64,000 nucleotides of DNA. Source: Salminus brasiliensis (taxonomy: Eukaryota; Chordata; Actinopteri; Characiformes; Bryconidae). How positions within the stretch are numbered: the stretch's first letter is position 1; every line of letters begins with the position of its first letter. The DNA is taken from the NCBI RefSeq assembly GCF_030463535.1, contig NC_132883.1, positions 35,461,241 through 35,525,240 of the forward strand, given 5' to 3'. Under the pieces are notes generated by a model. It was not told the origin of the DNA, searched no databases, and saw only the letters and a list, made by a program, of their open reading frames with translations. Shown here one piece after another: positions 11,506-22,165 of the stretch. The translations under genes were made by a program, and so were the position numbers.

Positions 11506-14500
11506 GACGTTTTCGTTGTCTCTCTGTCTTTCAGAAGCTCTGGATTTGATCGCCACAGCTGCTAACCACTCTAATGCTGCCATCAGGAAGATGGTAAGTG
11601 TAACTTGTTCTCCCCTCCCCCCCGGCGTGCTGGTCTATGTCTGTCAGACAGGATGCATTGTTTCCACTTCCTGTCTATGTTGACAGATAATAGGTCGCTT
11701 AGGCAAATGTGTTCACATTTGTCGTTCACATTCTTCACTCTTCTCTCTTTTGCGTTCTCTGTGGTTGGGTTTCCCTCGTCATTAATAGTTTTCTCTGTTG
11801 TTTGAGTGGTCCTTAGCCTTGTTTTGTTTTTCATTTTTTAATAAAAGAATATCAAAGAATACAAAGTTATTCATGAGCATGTACCAAAAGAAGCTTTTCT
11901 ATAAAATGAGCAATAGTTATTTGAGGTGGAATCTGTAGTGAATGTGAAGTGATGTTTGGGCATGTTCTTTTATTAAGGAGTAGTAAACACAGCCTCTGTA
12001 GCTAATGAACAATATAACATAATATATATTTAGTAAATGCTAATGCATAGTATTAATAATCACTGTGGCCTGTGTTGGGACACCATAGAGGCAGCGACAG
12101 CAGAAATCACAGCTTGCAAACAGTTTTTGTAGCTGCTATAAGTCTTTCAGTTCTTGTTCTTGTGTAGTTTGCATTTTTCACTCTTCTTTGGGGAAGGCCC
12201 CTGATTCTGACATACTGCTGAGGCGTCAGGATCTATCCACATATGTTATATAATGTTTAGGCCAGGGAACTGGAAGCGCCATTCCAAATGCTTAGGTTTG
12301 TGCCTTTTTAGGTAGCTCACTGTGGATTCTAAGCGATGCTTTGGATCCTTATCCATCCTGTTTTCAGCTTTAGTCTTTTAACAGATGCTTTGACATGCAT
12401 TTGCATTTAGGATTCGCTGGTAATTTGTGGAATCCATTCTTCCCTCCAATTCCACTGCCAGATAAACAACCGTAGATATGTTCATCCCTACGGTTTACAG
12501 TTAGCACAGTGTTTTCTTTTCAAGAAGTTTTTTCCCTCAAAACATGCCTTTGCTGGTTATGGCCAAAGAGCTCTATTTTGGCTTCATCAGTCCACAGCAC
12601 TTGTTTCCAGAACTCATTTGGCTTGTATAGGTGTTTTATAGCATGTTTCAAACTTTAAAATCTGTTATGACGTCACAGGTCAGGTTTCCTAAATCCTTCT
12701 TCAGGTTCTTATGGATTTCATATTGATTTGCCTGTCCTGCCAGCATACAAGCAGTTCTCTCTAAGAGTTGTCTTGGTTTTTCAGGTGTCATCTTGTTCTC
12801 GTTCCCCTGAACTGCCATTTATTAGTAACATTGAAAACTATGTAGACCGTTTACAGGAGCCCATGGTGGCTAACACAAGGTTTGAAGATTTCATAAATTT
12901 AGCTTGGACATCATTCATTTAGCTGACAGCTCTTGAAGCTTACTATCAAACCTTTTGGAGTCCTTTTATTTAGATTTTTTATTTAGACAGTATTTGTTCA
13001 TGAGAATATACCAAAAGTAGTGTGTTTTATGTTTGATTAGCTACACTTTCGGAGACATTTGGGCTATACTTTTGCTAATGTATAATCTAGGTCATTTTTC
13101 TATACCTTGCTGCCAGAAAGCCTTATATTAGCTATTAATATCATGTGTCTTGGGTGTGCAGGAGAAGATGCACAAGCTTTTGGAGGTGCACGAGCGATTG
13201 GGTGGTGAGGAAGACATTGTTAATCCAGCTAACGAACTCATCAAAGAGGGCCATATAAAGAAGATGTCTGCTAAGAATGGCACTGCTCAAGACCGATATC
13301 TCTACCTGGTGAGTGTGTGTTTTTTTCAGTTAGCCAGATCATGACTCTCTCATGGTGTTCCATCACTAAATCGTTCTCATAATTGTCAGTATGTGTCACA
13401 TTATCTATGAGTGTGTGTATGTGTTCTCTCCACAGTTCAATAACATGTTGCTGTATTGCGTGCCCAAGTTGAGACTGATTGGGCAGAAGTTTAGCGTCAG
13501 AGAAAGAATCGACATTGCAGGAATGGAGGTAAAGCTGTGTGATGGAGAGAATCGATTGCCGTGTGATTGCATGTGGGACTGTGTGTGGGAACTAATGATT
13601 TCTTTCCACCTCAGGTTCAGGAGAATGTGAAGCAGAACCTTCCCCACACTTTTACCATCATTGGCAAGCAGCGTTCCCTCGAGCTGCAGGCCAGGTGTGT
13701 GCATGTGTTCATATGTGTGTGTTTGTGTATCAGAGTTTAAATAATATACTAAAAATAAGAACGAATAGCATGATCCTTTTAAAGTGTCACTTTGGACTGA
13801 GGTGTGGGGCAAGATCCAGCTGTGGGTCGACAAGAGGTGGTGCCTGGCTTTATGTGTATCGGAGAAGTCCTTACCCTCGTAGTGTTGGCAGCACCAAATT
13901 GGGAGAAAAGGGGAAAAATCTGACACACAAAATAGGGAAAAAAATAATAAGACTTGTTTTACCATCTTATTTGTTCTCATTTCACAGAACTGCTGAAGAA
14001 AAAGAGGACTGGATACAGGTATGCTGACTGAACTGTAGGAAAAGGCTAGCTAGATGGATTACGGTTGGCTAAGATGAGTGTGCTGTGAGTGGTTTTGTGA
14101 AACCACTGGAATGTACAGTACTTAAGAGTCCATGAGACACACATAATGGACATGCAGAGACACACAAAGACAAGCTCATTAGAGCCGTAATAGAAAATTT
14201 CTTAGGACATTAAAATAAGCTCACACAAAAACCCATTTTGTCTTGCATAGACAACTCACACACAGACAGACACACACACACACAGAAGCTTTGTGGTGTG
14301 TTTTGTATGGGAATACAAGAGACAGTTGAGCTGACTGCTATACAAAGTGGCTTTGTCCTTCTGCTCAATTAAAAACTCAAATCTCTCTCTCTCCCTCTCT
14401 CTCCCCCCCACCCCCCCTTATCGTAGGTGATCTGGGCTACCATAGAGAAGCATAAACAGAACAGTGAGACGTTTAATAAAGCCTTCAACAGTTCCTTGTC

Positions 14501-14847
14501 TCGTGATGAGGACCACATGAGCATCCCAGACTCACCGGTAAAATATCCATTTGTTGCTCTTTTCCTTCCTCTGTATGACTGGGCCGTTACAGCTCACCCA
14601 GGGTTGAGTATTGGGTGTGCACTTGTTTTGGTGCATGTTAATCTATTCCTATACCAGTCGTTCATTGTTTTATTATGTATTTATTCTTTTTGGACTCCAT
14701 CAGTTTTTCTATCATTGTCCACAGTGCTCTTTTTCTGTTTACTAGAAATGATTTGTTGAGGTCCAGGTCAGCTGATCTAAAATCCTGAAAGCCTTTACGA
14801 TCTTACTAACACTTGTGTACAGACAGACATGCTCTCTCTCTCTCTCA

Positions 14848-14887
<40 letters not shown>

Positions 14888-15630
14888 ATCGCGTCAGTGT
14901 CAGATGAGTCAAGGAGAACCACAGAATGGCCACTCTTGCAGCCTAGGGGGCTGAATGTGTCTGTCTGTCTCTCTCTATTCATCTCTCTCTGGTTCTATCT
15001 GTCTGTCCGCCTTTGTCTGTTTCTACGGGCCGTTTTTACATAAAGCATCAACATGTGTTTTGTATCTGGATCTACTGGATCTGCTTTGACCGGATTCTGT
15101 TTACACTTGTCATTAAAATACGTCCACAGCCTGACCAGATGAGATCCGGCATTACTGTCCTGTGTAAAAGGCACACCAACCTCATTTTTGTTTTACTTCC
15201 TGTAACCAACGGTTTCTCATCAAAACTGTCCTGCTTCGGGAGACTGTGAATGGTTTAGAGAAACAGTGGTGGTTCTACAACACAATGGAACAATAGATGG
15301 TTCTTGCGTTCCTCTAACGCCTCTGTTTGAAAATGTGAAGGACTGTTTGAACTGCAGGGGAACAAACTCTGTAATACTGCTCTCTTCTATCGCGAGCACA
15401 CAAACACAAGAGATAGAGAAGAATATAGAGCGTGTATGTTTTTTTTTAACAGACATATTTTCGCTTGCCTGACAAAATCCGATCACAGAAAGCGCATTTC
15501 GTTTACGCTTTTATTAAATGTGGACGAGATCCGTCTCTGACCACCTCCAAATGTGGTTTGAGTGATCCAATCATAATCTGCAGGTCTTCCGGGTGGCTTT
15601 TCATGTTCACACACACATATATACACACTA

Positions 15631-15673
<43 letters not shown>

Positions 15674-18600
15674 TACACCAAATGAATCTCTGGACCTTGG
15701 TAAAACTAACAAACAACAGGGGCATTGTGGTGATGATTCGAATCCAATGATGTGATCAACAATTAAACAATTCAGATTTCACCATCAACAAACTTCTCCA
15801 TCAGATCATCAGTGATTGGTGGCCAATTTGCCAAATGTATATATTTATTCTTTTGCTGGTTTTACGCACAGTTAGAAACAGAGCTATCCCCCTCCTCATA
15901 GTGGCATGCCCCAATACACACAAGTATTTTATCCCTTTGTCTGCATTACTAGTATATTGCCATGTATTATTATATCACAGTCATAAACTTGGTGTTTCTG
16001 TCTTTACACAGGGTTTTTGGAATAATACGTCTGTAGATTCAGATGGAGGGGTGCATGAAAGGGTAAGAGGCATACCTGCAAAGCACACTCACTCGCACAC
16101 TCTTCTCAGCACCTTATAAAGGCAATGGATGAAATTCTTGATCACCAAATGACTGAAAGCACATGACTAAGGCTATGTTAAGACTGGCTGTAGCGTAGTC
16201 CTTGCATTCTTCATCTGTTTTGGAATATTATTAGAGGCCTGCATTAGGGTGAACTTTTGTGAAGCCGTATAATGCATGTATTTGTCTGTTCTTTAGAGGA
16301 GTTCAAAGAAGCGAGACAAAGAGAAGGAGACTTGTAAAGGCTGCAGTGAAACCTTCAATTTCACCAAGCGCAAGCATCACTGCAAGAGCTGTGGAGCGGT
16401 GAGTGTGTTTGTGTTCGCATCTGTGATAGATGACTGTGTGTTGTCAGTTCAACAGGTCCTGTTTTAAGTTTACATGAAATCAGTCCATCCATCAAACAGC
16501 AATACTGATAGTTAATACTGTATTTTTTTGATACAGTCAGTATATTTATCTAGTACAAGGCCCTCTACTGTAGTAGAAATTGCTGCCTTGTTCCACGTTT
16601 TAACATTTGTCTTTCATCTGAAGGCCTTTTCTCTGGTCTCTTCTGCCCCCTGTAGGCTATCTGTGGTAAATGCTCCAAGGTGTCGGAGAGCAAAAACACC
16701 CGCATGTGTAAGCAGTGTTATGAGGCGGTGCAAGCGTCTGAAGGGACACCAGGGAGCAGTGCTGAACCAAAGAAAAAAACAGCTGTAGAGGTGAGAAGCC
16801 TCAGACCAAAACCTAAATCAGTCATTTTATTATATTCAGTTTCTGGTAAACAATTCAACCGTGTAGGGGGTGTGAACACACTATACATTCACAGAAAACT
16901 GTAAAACTGCTGTATGCTTTTAATGCAGACGCATGCAGACGAAATGCATATATTGCACACACCCAACTCAGTAAGTGTTGGGGTAAAATATTAAATAAAA
17001 TTGTGCTATTGATATTTGCCATCATTTCCCTGTGAGGAAGAGCATTTGGCAGATAGACAGATGTCAAAGCACTTTTTCTTGAACATGTAATTAGACGAGC
17101 TTTGGTGAATTGCACAAGGCCAGGACTTCTGTAACATAAAAGGTAGTCTAGTAATCATATAAAACAGATCAGTATTAACCTGTGCAAAGTCTGTCTGAAG
17201 GTTCAAATTATAATTGTCATTTTAAGTCTTTATTTTGAGAACTTCCATTAACACTGTTATGGTTAACATGACCGTGGAATGGGAATAGATTTAGGTTTAA
17301 TTAGGGGCTAAATGTTGTAGAATCTATTTAATAAAAAGTATATTAGCAAAGTTCATTTGCATTTGCTTGATATTTAGTTCAGTGTTCAATTCAGTTGTTG
17401 TTATACGAAAAATCTGTCTCCTAAATGCCAGTTTTACAGGAGAAGGCACAATTTTTTATTAAACTTTCAATGGAAGTCAAAGTAAAAAGATTTGATTTCA
17501 TTTTGGAGCATTTCTGTTGGTCTGTTCGAATACAAGGTTTTTCATGGTTGATGATGCACAAAGTGTCTAAAAGGGACTTGTGTAGATTGAAATGATTAGG
17601 GTAAATAGAAATTATGCAGTGCAATTTGGTTACTCTCTACTAGTCAAGATGATCTTAATACTAAGGCTGCAGTCACACTGCAAGTAAAAGTGGTCCAAAT
17701 CTGATCTTTTTTTGTCATATGTGATGTGGTATTTTATCTGTGTAGCAGTGTGAACAACAGAAAACACACTCTCACTTTTTCAGTACCGATTTGGGTCACT
17801 TTCGAAATCCGATACATGTCCGATACACAGCAGTACGACTAAGTCGAGGAGAAAGAACAAAGAATGACCGCAGTGAGGGGTTTTTTTTTAGTGGCGGGAT
17901 TTAAAGAAACGAAGGGCTCAAAGCAAAGAAGAGGCCGTGCCGAATAACGTGCCTTTGTTACACAAGCTTGAACACCTACTCTGTGATGAGCCCAGTCGTC
18001 AGCCAATAGAACTTCTTGATAGCCCCTGTGATGCTGGCGAAGATGAAACCGAAACTTGAAGCGTTGGGTGAAGCATTGCTTTTTTGAGCATGCACTTCAG
18101 TTAAGGAGCGCAAACTGTTCAGACAAATGTCAGATATAGGTCACACTGAAAAGATGGTGTGACCAGCCTATAAAACATCGGATTTGGTGAGGAACTTGGA
18201 TTTGGGCCACTTTTTCTGCTGTGTGAACGTTTCCTAAGATGCTTTTATTAAACTGGACTCTTGTCATGGAGATTTAAAATTTTGTCAAATCGGTCAGCTG
18301 AAATGGAGATTTTGCTTGGTTCCTTCACTGATCTTTTTGTGACTGTCGGGCAGTAGTGCATGCAGTTTGGGAAAGTGGAATTTTTTTGAACTTCCAAGTA
18401 AAGCCAGCATGAACTCTGACTGAAAACTGTGGGAAATCACCCCAAAGGTTTGAAACGTTTTAAGTCAGATGCCAGCTCACCCCCGTGGTTCCATGGGCCA
18501 CACACACCGACACATACCTGCTGCATCTCTGACTGAGTGCACTCTCACTCAGTTACACAGTCCTGTGATATAGGAGCAGGACATGCACTATGAACCGATA

Positions 18601-21106
18601 ATACCCTGACCATTAATCCTGTTTTGCACACTTATATACACACACACACTCACACCCTGGGTGTATGGGTGATGCCATAGAGGAAATGGTTCCAAAAGCG
18701 GTTCTTCACTAACATTGCTCAAAAAACCTTTTGTAGCACCAACATTTTCTGTACAGACTTGCTCATGGGGTTGTAACATGTGCAGACCACAAGCTGATAC
18801 ACAAATGTATAAGACCGTACACTGGTTATTGCACTGGTATTATGCACCTAACCACAATGTGTGTGTTTGTGTGTGTGTGTGTTTTGCAGAAGCAGCTCTC
18901 ATTGACGGGTGACAGTTGTGTTCTGTGCAGCCAGCTTTTGGTTCAAGAGAAAGGGAAGAACTGGACTAAGACCTGGGTGGCTATAACAAAAGCAGAGCCG
19001 CTAGTGCTGTACCTGCAGACCGGCAGTCAGGTAGAGTGTGTGTTGTACCTGTCTGTTCCTTTGAGGAGATTGAGGTCAGATGGATTTCCCTGACTCTGTC
19101 CTCTTGACCTCCTGGCTGGTGTGTCGGGACATCTTAGGCCGGCTCACTCTCTCTCTCCTCTCGCTTTAGCCCTGCCTCACACATCTCCTTCTTTCACCCT
19201 AACTCCTGCTTTGTTTGTTTCTCTCTATTTCTTTGTTGGCTTGTGTGGAAAATTAGTACCTTATTTTTGTACAAATGCAAAAAAAAAGAAAAATGAAGTG
19301 AAAAAATACAAAATAATCCTACCCCTTCATACTGCCATAGCAACGGTAGATTAGGATTATAGACTGGATTAGAGGAGTGGTTTTTCCCCAGTTTTGCTGC
19401 ATATGCATTATACTCAGTAAAGCTTGATCCAAACAGACACACACACACACACTTTACAAAATGTACTGGTGTCTGGTCTGTGTCTGTTTTATGACCAGCT
19501 CTCAAACTGTACGATAGCACACTCGGAAAGCTGGAAAACTAAGAAAATACTGACCACAGTAATTCCATTAGATATTAGTTTATATATCCATTTATATCCA
19601 CAAATTTCTCTTTTTTTTGGATCATTATTTTAAAAGATGTGCTTTATTTTATTTTATTTCTTTATTTCTTTTTGGATAAGGTATTTTCCAGGCACGTTCT
19701 GACCTCACTCACCTGACTCCTTTCATTTGAATTCATACATGTTCAATATGCATATGTGCAGGTGGATATTAAATAAAGATCTGTTCAGATCAGTGTTTAT
19801 TGGGTCCAGTACTGATGAAGGGCATGGCTGGATGCCACATTAACCTTTCCATGATAACTTGGTGTGTCTCTCAAGATAAAATGCACTTTACCTTTTGGAA
19901 TCAACCACATATAAAACACTGTTAAACTCCGAGCACCAGCTTTACGAGTCTATACAGAACTACACTTATCATGCAATTCTTAGAACTTTCTGTCTGTTGC
20001 TGCTGTACTCTTGGTGGTTGTTAAATGTGGTCTGCACTGTTTGCTGTTTTGTGTGGTTAGTGGTGTTCTGCTACCCACTGTTCGTGCTGGGTTGAGTGAT
20101 AAGTGATGGAAAGGGGTATCCAGTTAGTGATGTTAGAAGTTTGTACTTTGCTTCCTTCACAAGACATGTTAGTTTTGCACATTTTACAACTGTATGAGTC
20201 TGAAGATATTTTATCAAAATAACTTTCTATTATGATACAAGCGAGCACATCATGGATATCGTCAGTGCTTAGAGAACACTGACCAGCTCCACATTTTATT
20301 ACAGAGAGTGTAATTAGTGCTGCTTAATTAGATGAAGTGCAGCATATTTTGAATTTAATCACTGTACTCAGTATGGGGGAGAATGTGAATAGCAATTTCT
20401 TCAAAATATTGTCAGAAATATCCTGTATTGTGAAATTATCTTTAAATATTCATATTAAAAATTCACTGTATCACCCACCCTTCAATTGAGTTAGCGTTAG
20501 ATACAGTAAAAAACGCTGGACTTCTAAATACAGCACAAGGAGCAAAGTACAACACTGACTCTAGTGAGCTGCCGCAGCCGGGCACTTGCTCCATTGTTCC
20601 ATCTAGCGATTAAACAAGGAACTCGTGAATATGATCTGATTGGCTTTTGGGATCAGCTAAGTTGGAGACATATCAGCTAATCGCAAATTTCATATCTTGG
20701 CTGAAACTCAACCAATACTGATACATATCTGATTTATTTTGGATATGTATCAGTATTTATAAAGGAACTTATTGTTCCTTTTGTTGTTAGTAGCTAGTAT
20801 TTTTTTGAAAATGAGGGTAAGGGTTTGCTTTATGTCTGACTATTGGTCTCTTTTATCGTCCATCAGGATGTGCGTGGTGCCCGGACGATCCCTCTACCCG
20901 GTTATGAAGTCAGCACATCATTGCCTCCGTCAGAAAAGTCAGAAGGCAAGCACATATTCAGGCTCAGCAACTCCCAGCACTCGTTGCTCTTCAGCGCTCA
21001 GGATTTGGAATTAATGGGTAAATGGGTGGAGCTTCTTTCTTATGCCACGAAAGGAGAGACCTCGGAGATGTCAGTCGGCGTGACAGAACACCGGAAGAGC
21101 CAATGA
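4822..21106 (+). CDS. fgd3: FGD3, FYVE-RhoGEF-PH domain protein (5' exons outside window)
   Basis: Guanine-nucleotide exchange factor of the FGD family, expected to activate Cdc42-type GTPases at membranes and the cytoskeleton. Fourteen in-phase exons with AG/GT borders: 4822-4958, 6293-6449, 7714-7852, 11535-11593, 13162-13308, 13436-13528, 13615-13694, 13988-14018, 14427-14537, 16012-16062, 16297-16398, 16656-16790, 18890-19030, 20867-21106 (stop TGA). They give 540 residues. The Dbl-homology part is about residues 1-165 ([33 protein letters not shown]). PH1 is about 190-282. FYVE is about 345-405, with four CxxC pairs (CKGC, CKSC, CGKC, CKQC) and [10 protein letters not shown], but no WxxD start. 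PH2 is about 420-530. The PH2 text LYLQTGSQ...RTIPLP fits FGD3 better than FGD1, and the neighbours SUSD3 and CARD19 agree with the human FGD3 locus. The true start codon is not in the window. Confidence 0.92.
4959..6292 (+). other. FGD3 intron, no recognisable element
   Basis: This intron lies between the first and second visible exons. I see no RNA gene or coding exon; sequence is AT-rich and unremarkable. Confidence 0.6.
6450..7713 (+). other. FGD3 intron containing a MITE
   Basis: This intron lies between the second and third visible exons. It holds the inverted-repeat element at 7,268-7,522; the rest shows nothing recognisable. Confidence 0.6.
7268..7522. mobile_element. MITE-like element with about 65-bp terminal inverted repeats
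   Basis: The left end (cactcttaaatataaaggtt, then gtgatgacatagaagaa) is repeated in reverse complement at the right end (ttcttctatgtcatcac, then ttatttttaagagtgt). It is about 255 bp long with no coding capacity, a folded-back non-autonomous DNA element. A related fragment lies near 18,655-18,745. Confidence 0.75.
8881..9480 (-). mobile_element. Tc1-like transposon remnant (N-terminal transposase region)
   Basis: The minus strand of 9,380-9,180 encodes a helix-turn-helix region with [14 protein letters not shown] followed by ETTSAQ, as in Tc1 transposases. The left edge (cactacatagccaaatgtat, gtggacacctgacc) resembles the terminal repeat of fish Tc1 elements. Internally deleted and frameshifted. 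Confidence 0.75.
9865..11100 (+). mobile_element. Tc1-like transposon with about 200-bp terminal inverted repeats, decayed
   Basis: Long inverted repeats: about 9,867-10,090 and 10,800-11,050 share caggtgtggcacattaagat and gctgattagaca in opposite orientation. Transposase fragments on the plus strand run from [20 protein letters not shown] (10,116) through [13 protein letters not shown] to [20 protein letters not shown] (10,579). Several frameshifts and the loss of the C-terminal catalytic part make it inactive. Confidence 0.85.
11458..11504. repeat. (GT)n microsatellite
   Basis: An uninterrupted GT run of about 46 bp lies some 30 bp before the FGD3 exon at 11,535. A shorter GT run is at 11,330-11,351. 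Confidence 0.95.
11594..13161 (+). other. FGD3 intron with a Tc1 remnant
   Basis: Contains the minus-strand Tc1 fragment at 12,060-12,640; the remainder is featureless. Confidence 0.6.
12060..12640 (-). mobile_element. Tc1-like transposase remnant
   Basis: The minus strand of about 12,635-12,560 reads [20 protein letters not shown] then FGHN, a clear Tc1 transposase block around the second catalytic region. Downstream frames are broken by stops. Right-end decay prevents finding the terminal repeats. Confidence 0.8.
13790..13925 (+). repeat. SINE fragment (3' part)
   Basis: Contains ctgaggtgtggggcaagatc and ends in accaaattgggagaaaaggg. The same ending type (ccaaactgggagaaaataaa) closes the fuller SINE at 40,728-41,075. 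It lies in the 293-bp intron between FGD3 exons ending at 13,694 and starting at 13,988. Confidence 0.55.
14846..14883. repeat. (CA)n microsatellite
   Basis: CA run preceded by a CT-rich tract, in an FGD3 intron. Confidence 0.95.
15607..15675. repeat. Compound (CA)n/(TA)n microsatellite
   Basis: Alternating CA and TA dinucleotide tracts. Confidence 0.9.
17660..18240. mobile_element. Non-autonomous DNA transposon with terminal inverted repeats
   Basis: The left end cagtcacactgcaagtaaaa, gtggtccaaatc matches, in reverse complement, the right end gatttgggccac, tttttctgctgtgtgaacg. It is about 580 bp long with no transposase frame. The style is that of hAT- or Harbinger-type fish elements; the superfamily is not proven. 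Confidence 0.6.
18655..18745. repeat. MITE fragment related to 7,268-7,522
   Basis: Contains gggtgatgccatagaggaaa, then ggttc, and ends with aaccttttgtagcacc, matching the terminal parts of the 7.3-kb MITE. Confidence 0.55.
20210..20480. repeat. Dispersed repeat, copy 2 of a diverged pair
   Basis: Diverged direct copy of 4,390-4,690, as shown by the shared order of short blocks around gtcagtgctta and ctcagtatggggga. It lies in the last FGD3 intron. Confidence 0.6.
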
Positions 21107-22165
21107 GACAACCCATCGAGGACAGCTGAGCCGCATCGCCACCCCTCCACTCCTCCGGCTGCTGAGCCACTTTTTTTTGTATAGAACTTTATTACTTGAA
21201 TTCACGTACCCTCAGCACTTTTTTTTCTTCTTTTAAGAAATATTTCAGTTCGTCACCTCTTTTACTTCCTCCATTCACGAAGGCACAAAACACAGACACA
21301 TACGCCCCGTTCAGTTCACCTATGCCACTGTTGTACCCCGTGGGGTTTTCCTTCCTCTGATGCACTGTTCTCCCATTTTCCATTGAAGTTCTGTGTCCAT
21401 TTGTAACATAATAGATGAAGTTGTTGTGGATTTTTATGAAATATTATAAGGATGGATGTTTTTATGATTAATTTTTCCTCCCTCTTTTTTTTTATAGATT
21501 TCCTGTAAATGGTGTTCTTATTTGTGAAGCATTAATTCACCAGTCACTTGTGTTTGAGTACTGTCTCAGATGCAGATAGTTTCTTCATTTGTTTTGTTCC
21601 TCCCACTGCCTGCACCGTTCTGCTTCTGTGGTTTTGTAGCCTCCTTTTGTAGTTCATGCTCACGAAAGAGGAAACTCCTTTTTAAATAAGACAAACAGAT
21701 GTGGCAGGCCACCCAGCGAGTCTAATTTCACCACCGTCATTTCCTTGATCGCTCTTCTCAATTCTCAATGCTTTTGTTTTTTCTGTGGCCCTTCAAATCA
21801 CCAGGTATATTTTTCCCCCCTCAGCCTCCTCGTCCGCTGTGTATCTACTAGTATTGTTACCCGTAGAAACGATACTGTACTCTTAAGTACTGTAAGCTCT
21901 GCCTCCCCCCTTTAGGTTTCACTTAAGTGAGACAGTTTGAAGATGGATCCCAATGTGCTTGGAATGTACCATATTTATGTCATGCTAAAAAAAAATATTA
22001 GGTGAACCCATCTTCTCGGTCGATGCTGATTTTAACCCACAGTGGCGACAGAACCAGTATTAATTCAACCTGTTTTTTTGGTTTTTGTTTGTTTTAAACA
22101 AGAAATGTTCACAAAAGGAAAACGTGTCTACCGTATCATGAATAAAAGAATATCTGGTCTTCATG
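21107..22165 (+). other. FGD3 3' untranslated region
   Basis: It begins directly after the TGA stop and extends to just beyond the AATAAA at 22,141. No second reading frame of interest is present. The end is estimated from the poly(A) signal. Confidence 0.65.
22141..22146 (+). promoter_or_regulatory. Poly(A) signal of FGD3
   Basis: Canonical AATAAA about 1.03 kb after the stop codon, followed by a T/G-rich stretch. First canonical hexamer seen in the 3' flank. Confidence 0.65.

Larger units (their letters stand above)
7853..11534 (+). other. FGD3 intron of 3.7 kb carrying two Tc1-type remnants and GT repeats
   Basis: About 7,853-8,880 shows nothing recognisable apart from short C and A runs. 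Two Tc1-like remnants follow (8,881-9,480 and 9,865-11,100), then GT microsatellites just before the next exon. Confidence 0.6.
14538..16011 (+). other. FGD3 intron with simple repeats and possible transposon fragment
   Basis: Contains CA/CT and TA runs (14,830-14,883; 15,607-15,675). The stretch 15,025-15,580 has paired phrases (gtttacacttgtcattaaaa; cgtttacgcttttattaaat in later inverted context) reminiscent of a small DNA transposon, but no firm ends were found. Confidence 0.35.
16791..18889 (+). other. FGD3 intron of 2.1 kb with a non-autonomous DNA element
   Basis: Includes a dispersed repeat near 17,462-17,560 (aatggaagtcaa, then ttggagcatttctgttggt), related to copies near 22,755 and 30,750. 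It also holds the TIR-flanked element at 17,660-18,240 and a MITE fragment at 18,655-18,745. Confidence 0.5.

Noticed and set aside
11377-11583. Frame with a poly-Thr/His stretch
   Set aside because: Produced by the GT microsatellite next to an FGD3 exon.
13405-13980. 191-residue minus-strand open frame
   Set aside because: It lies antisense to three confirmed FGD3 exons and their introns, with low-complexity His/Thr content.
4822-21106. Naming the RhoGEF gene FGD1
   Set aside because: The Dbl region is also close to FGD1, but the second PH domain text and the SUSD3-CARD19 neighbourhood point to FGD3.
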